From positions 620,001 through 684,000 of the forward strand of contig CP114122.1 in the NCBI GenBank assembly GCA_029959195.1: a stretch of 64,000 nucleotides of DNA. The letters are read 5' to 3'. This document shows, piece after piece, positions 58,590 through 64,000 of this stretch; position 1 is the stretch's first letter, and every line of letters begins with the position of its first letter. A model generated the notes under the pieces. That model worked only from the letters and a program-made list of their open reading frames with translations, was not told where the DNA came from and made no database searches. The DNA is from Dictyophora rubrovolvata (Eukaryota; Basidiomycota; Agaricomycetes; Phallales; Phallaceae). The position numbers and the translations under genes are program-made.

Positions 58590-60853
58590 TCATGGAAAGA
58601 GACTTGCGTCCAAACCATAGGACCAATCGAGAACTACGACTTTCTTATCATGGGACGTACTAACATAACACATCAGCATCTCATTTACACTACACTAGTG
58701 CCTGATTGATACTTGCCTTATGATGTGTGCAGCATCAAATTTTGTGTCGAAGATGTGGCTGTCGTGGATGTTTTTGAATTCTCGCACCAATTGGCTATTA
58801 TGGATGTTCCATATTTTGACCGTTCTATCGTAACTCCCGCTGACTAGACGACCGGTGACGGAATTGAACGAAAGAGCTCGAACCAAAGATTTATGACCAT
58901 ATAGTGTAGTGAGACATTGACCGGTGGAAGCGGACCAAACTTTAATCGTATTATCGTTGGATCCGGAGCAGATTAGATCATCCTCAAAGGAAAGTAAGCA
59001 TATCGATCTCTTCTAGAATTTGACAAAATGCTACCTTGAATTCGATGCATGCAAGACCGGCTTCATGTCCAGAGAAAGTTTGAAGTTTACACTTCGCAAC
59101 AATGTCCCACAAGATGATTTTCATATCTCCACTGGCGCTGACAATCTTTCCATCTTGGAGACCGACTGCATTGACCGGACCATCATGCCCACGAAACGCG
59201 TGGTACAATTCCAACGTAGCTCTGTTCCAAACCCTCACCACTGTATCTTTTGAACTGAAACCTCCCGTTACTTTTATGATATACGGGAAGGAAGATACCT
59301 TCTTACCAGCTAACAATCCACTGTCGGTCGAACTTCAGATCAAGTACACCGCCTTCGTGCCCATTTAATCTTTTCTCAACATTCCCTTTATTAAGGTCCC
59401 AGACAAGGATGGTACAGTCGCTTGAGCCCGATACCATAAAACCGTTTCTGTCAAATTTCAATGACAAGACACTGCCACTGTGCCCACTTAATGTTGCCTT
59501 GAGAACGCCAGATTGCAAAGACCACACTTTGATGGTACGATCTCTAGAACCTGTGACTATCTTTTCATGGTCGAATTCCAGACAATACACGCTGTCCGTA
59601 TGTCCGGTGAGAACCATCACCTTCGGTTCCTCGCCAACGACACTGCCATCTACAGGGTGAGCTCCTGAACCATAGTTACCGCAGATACGTCGTTCGATCA
59701 TTGCCCGAGTTTCATACAATGATTTCCAATCTAAGGACAGCGGTGCAACGCTACAATTAATTTGCGATGCTGTGAGAGCAGCAGTGCGGCGGGTATTTGA
59801 ACTGTTTATGGACGATCGGCGACTAAGCAAACTGTTTCTGGTAAGGCGGCTCGGAGAATCTGAAGGTAGTGTTACAAAATGTCCGTTTCCGAGAGAAGAT
59901 TACTTACTTCTAGGCGTAAGAGAAAGTCTAGTCATGCTGTTCTTCAATGCTAGTTCCTTATTTATCTCCCATCCAGCGTCATAGAAAAAATTCCTCCATA
60001 TGAATGGATCAGAAGCTAAACGAGACCAACTTCGCGACACACGTAGACATCCAAAAATTGTCTTCAGATCAACGTATTCGAGGATTTCCAAAGCAATTTC
60101 GGGTGGCAGGGAAGTTAAAATATCTTGTAGAGATGTCAGGAATGCTTTACTTTTTGCTTTACAAAATAACAGCTCACCGAACCCGCGTGTCTCTACAAAA
60201 CAAGCTTCATCATCTACTAGTTCACCTTCTTCACCATCAAGGGGAGATAAGTCATCGTGGGTAGTTTGGTTGTGCCTTTTTCCTTTGACTTTCATGTTGG
60301 AAGTCGTATCTTTAGCGGGAGATGTAAAAGTCGCCAAAAGGCGCGGTAAAATGCGTTTGTTTTTGGGTTTGCCCGCGGACGGAGAAGAGTCGATAGTAGG
60401 AGAACCGTTTCCTTTCGAGGGTGACACGAAAAGGAGATTACGAGAGGTACATGTGGCAAATACATCTGGACTGGTGGAGGGAGATGGATCCGAGTTGGGA
60501 GAACGTATTGACTGCGGCGATGGAGTATCCATGATTGTATAATCTGGAGTTGAGACAAGAGAAGATTGACTGGAACTGTCGTTTCTTGTTTCAATCCGCT
60601 TTGGGACGGAAAAAGAAGAACCAAGGACAGTGTCAAGTAATTTCGAAAACGCGATTCCTGCGGAAGGGCCCTGTCCTTCAGAACGGAACCGGTGATGTTT
60701 CGTAGGTAAACGGACTATCGGTGTTGATGGTGGTGAACCAAGATCAAGATGTGGAGAAGGAGATCGATCCTCTTTTGCGGCGGATGGGAAAGACTTAGCT
60801 GGCTGCATACCGCTTTCGGTGGTGGTGGATTGACAAGGTGAGAGTAGCTTCAT
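58590..60853 (-). CDS. F-box/WD40 substrate receptor (SCF; Cdc4/beta-TrCP-like)
   Basis: ATG at 60853 begins MKLLSPCQSTTTESG. A Ser/Pro-rich head of about 200 residues precedes an F-box (LTSLPPEIALEILEYVDLKT, VSRSWSRLASDPFIWRNFF). Seven WD repeats follow: VLTGHTDSVYCLEFDHEKIV, LSGHSGSVLSLKFDRNGFMV, LNGHEGGVLDLKFDRQWIVS, FRGHDGPVNAVGLQDGKIVS, FSGHEAGLACIEFEDDLICS, LYGHKSLVRALSFNSVTGRL and the last with FDAAHIISTSHDKKVVVLD. It should recruit phosphorylated substrates to an SCF ubiquitin ligase. The final intron (58716-58660) has a GC donor (AG/GCAAGT), required to restore the conserved STSHD. The N-terminal start is the first ATG that keeps the frame; an in-frame GTG lies upstream and is not used. 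Substrate unknown. Confidence 0.9.
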
Positions 60854-62492
60854 CAATAGCAATTTCTGGGTTCTGGAAAAAGTACAATAGGTGTGCCAGA
60901 TTCTTGCAAACGTGTAAGGACTGATACAGTGATGGCGCTGTTGGGACAACGTCACTGGTAGACAACTTATTGTTGATTGTAATTATAATAGCATGAGTTA
61001 ATGCTCACATTATTTATCATTCACCGGCCAATAAATTGCAACAAAGTTACAATTACGAATAGCTTCTTGAAGTTCGACTTAGTTATGGTTTCGACCCAGC
61101 GAACACCTTGCCCAGAGCATTGCACGGACTTGCTTGGTTTCGTCCGTGACTCGTGACTAGTGACTCGTGACAACATGTGACATGTGACAGATGACATGTT
61201 AGCGCTTATGTCAACACCGATCACAGCCGGAATAAATGTCTTGTTTTCTTGAGCCATGGCCATTGCTCTAACTTACAATATGAACGAGGCCACCAAAATC
61301 CACAATTTTCCCGTTTTTCCGAGGTGTGCAATTCATTTGAAACCGATAATCTGGGAAACACTGCAATTTTCGAGTTGTCTCCAAGTCAAAGATCCACATC
61401 GAAGGTTTAGTCGCAATACACGTAACATAGCTTTGGCTTGCTGGACGATTTGAATTATCATTTTGAATGTTTGTTTGTTTTTTTTTTGTCTTTCATTGTA
61501 CAAAGATACTACTACCCGATGAAGTTTTCGAGATGGCTTCGCACGCCACGATTCCGAATCGTATGTATATGGATAGGGCGCATCAAACCTAAACTATCTT
61601 GATCATCTTGCACATTATCTATCACTCAATAAATCCTTGAGAAGGTAGAATCCGTAGATCGTTGCAACGCCTCGTCAAAAGGGGCCTTTTTCTGAACACT
61701 TTGATGACAGTTTGTCTAAAGGTAGATCAATGTTATAATCTTTCCGAACGTGGCAGGTTGAAACCTTCCTCATGTTGCTGTGTAGTTGTACTATCCGACT
61801 AGCTAATCCAAGTTGTCAAACTAACCTGAGGATATTCTTCGATCTTTCTCAAGCGCTATCCCAGCTCAGTTGCACATTTTGACAGATGTACGTTGCTACA
61901 AGGCTTATAAATTCATTGGAATATATATCTGAAGGATATGCTAATATATCCAGATCTTTTTTTCACGTGATCATACTGGCGTTTTCTCTCTGCCGTTTCG
62001 TATAAATTTTGAACATGCCAAACTCAAATGAGATCAATAAAACAGGGGAGCCACTTAGAATAAGTTCGAATTATTGATGGAATCTTGAACACAGGTATCT
62101 GCACTACCCAAAGGAGTTTCATCCTGTGACAAACAGTTAACATAAGGTGTTGGCTGCTTCCTTGCAATGTCAATTAGACAAGAGTTCGGTACCTGAGCCC
62201 ACATCACTGTAATCAAAATCGAACAAGCAGCTGCGGTTCCCTAATTCAGAAATGACCTTTTACTCTGACATCAATTCCTGAACTTGACTCAGGCGATGTG
62301 ATCATCTCCCGGAGGTTTCCCCGGCGGTTTCCTCTCTTTCCGTCTATTCCAAATTTGATTATTTTTTATGATCAAGGCATTTTTTTTATAAATATATCTT
62401 TTTCGCGCCGCGTCATGCATCGGTTTCGATTGCTATATTTAAGTGCAATTTAAGTCATTTGCCACACAACACACCTCCCTACCACTTACAAT
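60854..62492. other. Intergenic region with a short tandem repeat
   Basis: About 1.6 kb between divergent genes. It contains the GTGAC-type repeat at 61146-61198 and an AT-rich stretch with TTTTTTTATAAATATATC at about 62378-62400, a possible TATA region about 95-115 bases before the C2H2 gene. No other gene seen. Confidence 0.45.
61146..61198 (+). repeat. Tandem heptamer repeat GTGACTC/GTGACTA/GTGACAT
   Basis: About seven units of a seven-base repeat (GTGACTC, GTGACTA, GTGACTC, GTGACAACAT, GTGACAT, GTGACAG, ATGACAT), about 300 bases upstream of the F-box/WD40 start. TGACTC resembles a bZIP half site, so a regulatory role is possible but unproven. Confidence 0.7.
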
Positions 62493-63425
62493 ATGAGTCC
62501 CCAAGGCAAGTAACAATGACTCATTCCGACCAAATCTTCTTACCATGTAGTAGATCGTAATGTTTTCTATGGTCAATATCCTATACCGAACGAGTCCAGC
62601 AATAGTAGAGAGCAAACATGTAAGGAGGCATTGTCCCCTGCACAACCTTTTTACTGACGAATTACAAGACCCCCGCCAGCAGTTATATTCTGAATCCCCT
62701 CAGCAGTGGGATGGCAATAACTATGGTGTAAATTATCCCCCCACGTATAATTATCCCGGCGCAGCAGGTGCGTTTGTCGACGATTCACGGAAAGCCTTAT
62801 AATCCTATTTCAGTAGTTCCCCATAATTTTAATCCCATGAATGTGTCGTATCGGGAAAGTTCAATGCCTGAAGCAGGGAATGAGGTTCTAGTGAGTAAAC
62901 GAATTGATAGTACTAGTCATAGATGTTTACAACAACAATCTCCAGCCCCCAAACCCGGCACCCGAGCATCACTACCGAGCTTTACCCATTACGAACGACG
63001 AGCAGCTAGACCACTGGATCTCTGAGACTGTGGACACTCTGGGGAGGCGGTCCTTTGTCTGCAGACAACCAAATTGCGGTATATCTCACCCTAGAAGGAA
63101 TGCTGCATACAGTCATATTCGTAGAGACCATCTTGGGGAAGAAAAAACTTTTGAGTGTATAGTTTGGTATGCCATTCTTGGGTTTAACGCGGATATGTGA
63201 ATCTAAGAATGCTAATGGTGTCCAGCGGCCAGCTCTTTGCGACCGAGAATACTGCTAGGAGACATAGAGACAACCAAGAAAGGCGCTTTACCTGTTCCTA
63301 TTGGTAAGTTTTCGATGTCTGGGTTATTGAACCAGTTTCTAATTCTTTCCATAAGTCATCGTTCTTTCGCGAGGCAGGACTACTATCGTACGCATGAAAG
63401 ACGTTGCCAAGAGCATTTTATTTAA
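62493..63425 (+). CDS. C2H2 zinc-finger protein, 208 residues
   Basis: Seven exons (62493-62505, 62551-62619, 62669-62767, 62814-62890, 62946-63166, 63226-63303, 63356-63425) total 627 bases, a whole number of codons. The N-terminal half is Tyr/Asn/Pro-rich (QYPIPNESSNSREQTYPR, YGVNYPPTYNYPGAAVVP), likely an activation region. Fingers at the C-terminus: a C2H2 (FVCRQPNCGISHPRRN with SHIRRDH), a degenerate second one (FECIVCGQLFATENTARRH, second His lost), and FTCSYCHRSFARQDYYRTHE with RRCQEH, a C2HC form. The acceptor at 63355 was chosen because it restores CSYC; the one at 63373 would give Trp. Intron 1 appears GC-AG. Role: probable DNA-binding regulator; targets unknown. Confidence 0.72.
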
Positions 63426-63626
63426 TTCTTTGATTCGTTTGATAATTGATTCGTTTTTATTTGGACAATTTGTTCCGCCGGAATATTCTCAACCCGCAGC
63501 TGTATCTTGTTATTGTGCTTGATGTCTCCTTAACATCCCCGTCAGGGTGGATCATTTATAATAGTCTAGTGAATATGTATAATTCTTAGTCCGTCTAAAA
63601 TCGTACTTTATATATATATGTGTGAT

Positions 63627-64000
63627 TCAAAAAAGGACATGAGCCATTAGATCCGCGTACGAGGCAGCAGCTCCAGCGTTACGAGCAAAACGAATCGGAT
63701 TTGAGGAGAACGCGCAAAACCATCCTTGTTGCGGTTGATATCCGAGGACCTTGTAATTTTTACTTGATGCGGCTCGAGGACCTCTCGACGAGAACACACC
63801 GGCCTCGCTTTGAGCCGTGTTTTCCCTAAAAGGGAGGTCGATCATGAAATATTAAGTGAGAACAGACCTCAGAAGCTTTTTACACCAATGGTATATGACA
63901 ATTTTGATATTAACGCGTTGAGAAAAATCAAATTCATCTCATCTAGTAAATGAATAATACAATTAGAAAAAAAAAACAAGGGCATCAGCGGACGATGATC
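63627..64000 (-). CDS. Edge of an unknown gene, C-terminal exons only
   Basis: The last exon, ending at 63627, encodes ENTAQSEAGVFSS, RGPRAASSKNYKVLGYQPQQ, GWFCAFSSNPIRFARNAG and AAASYADLMAHVLF. A CCCTTTTAG acceptor near 63830 and a GTCTGT donor about 45 bases upstream would join it in phase to an exon reading VNIKIVIYHWCKKLLR. The gene continues, if real, past the right end of the window. The protein is not recognised, so this is a low-confidence partial call. Confidence 0.35.

Noticed and set aside
63356-63425. A tryptophan replacing a zinc-binding cysteine in the last finger
   Set aside because: This arises only with the acceptor at 63373; the acceptor at 63355 gives CSYCHRSF and a normal intron length.

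Overview
This window looks like nuclear DNA of a filamentous basidiomycete, most likely an Agaricomycete. The genes are close together and cut by many very short introns (about 45-70 bases, GT...AG with a few apparent GC...AG). The protein set is fungal: a Zn2Cys6 activator, recyclin-1, a DUF1688 uracil-catabolism protein, a phosphoesterase-type acid phosphatase, and a fungal sucrose/alpha-glucoside-type transporter. There are no operons, and no tRNA, rRNA or CRISPR signals were found. Gene models were joined by hand from conserved protein blocks, splice signals and reading phase; several were checked by adding up exon lengths.

Layout. 0.2-20.9 kb is dense housekeeping DNA: SMG7/EST1-like NMD factor, UDP-glucose dehydrogenase, Cys-Gly dipeptidase (DUG1 type), SUZ-domain protein (-), Hikeshi (-), a USP-fold protein that has lost its catalytic cysteine, HMG-CoA lyase, a SNF2 ATPase and a secreted acid phosphatase. 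20.9-24.4 kb is sparse and holds an unrecognised two-exon gene (-). 24.4-30.7 kb has a PCID2/Thp1-type PCI protein and a large Zn2Cys6 regulator (-). 30.7-44.6 kb is the accessory-looking part. An inverted duplication of about 0.7 kb encloses a sugar transporter and a convergent URC4 gene. Each copy carries an intact three-exon gene for a small cysteine-rich protein, and one copy has a 0.64 kb terminal-inverted-repeat element inserted 35 bases before its start codon. 44.6-64 kb returns to housekeeping genes: F-box protein (-), recyclin-1, crooked-neck splicing factor (-), RNase P/MRP p30 (-), JIP5/WDR55, F-box/WD40 protein (-), C2H2 protein, and the edge of an unknown gene (-).

The genes do not form a pathway cluster. 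RNA metabolism is well represented (SMG7, SUZ protein, PCI protein, CLF1, RPP30, JIP5). RPP30 and JIP5 share a 157-base divergent promoter. The most novel points are the inverted pair of cysteine-rich genes with the element in one promoter, the catalytically dead but intact USP-fold gene, and very small exons (6, 18, 21 and 30 bases) that encode active-site or cofactor loops.
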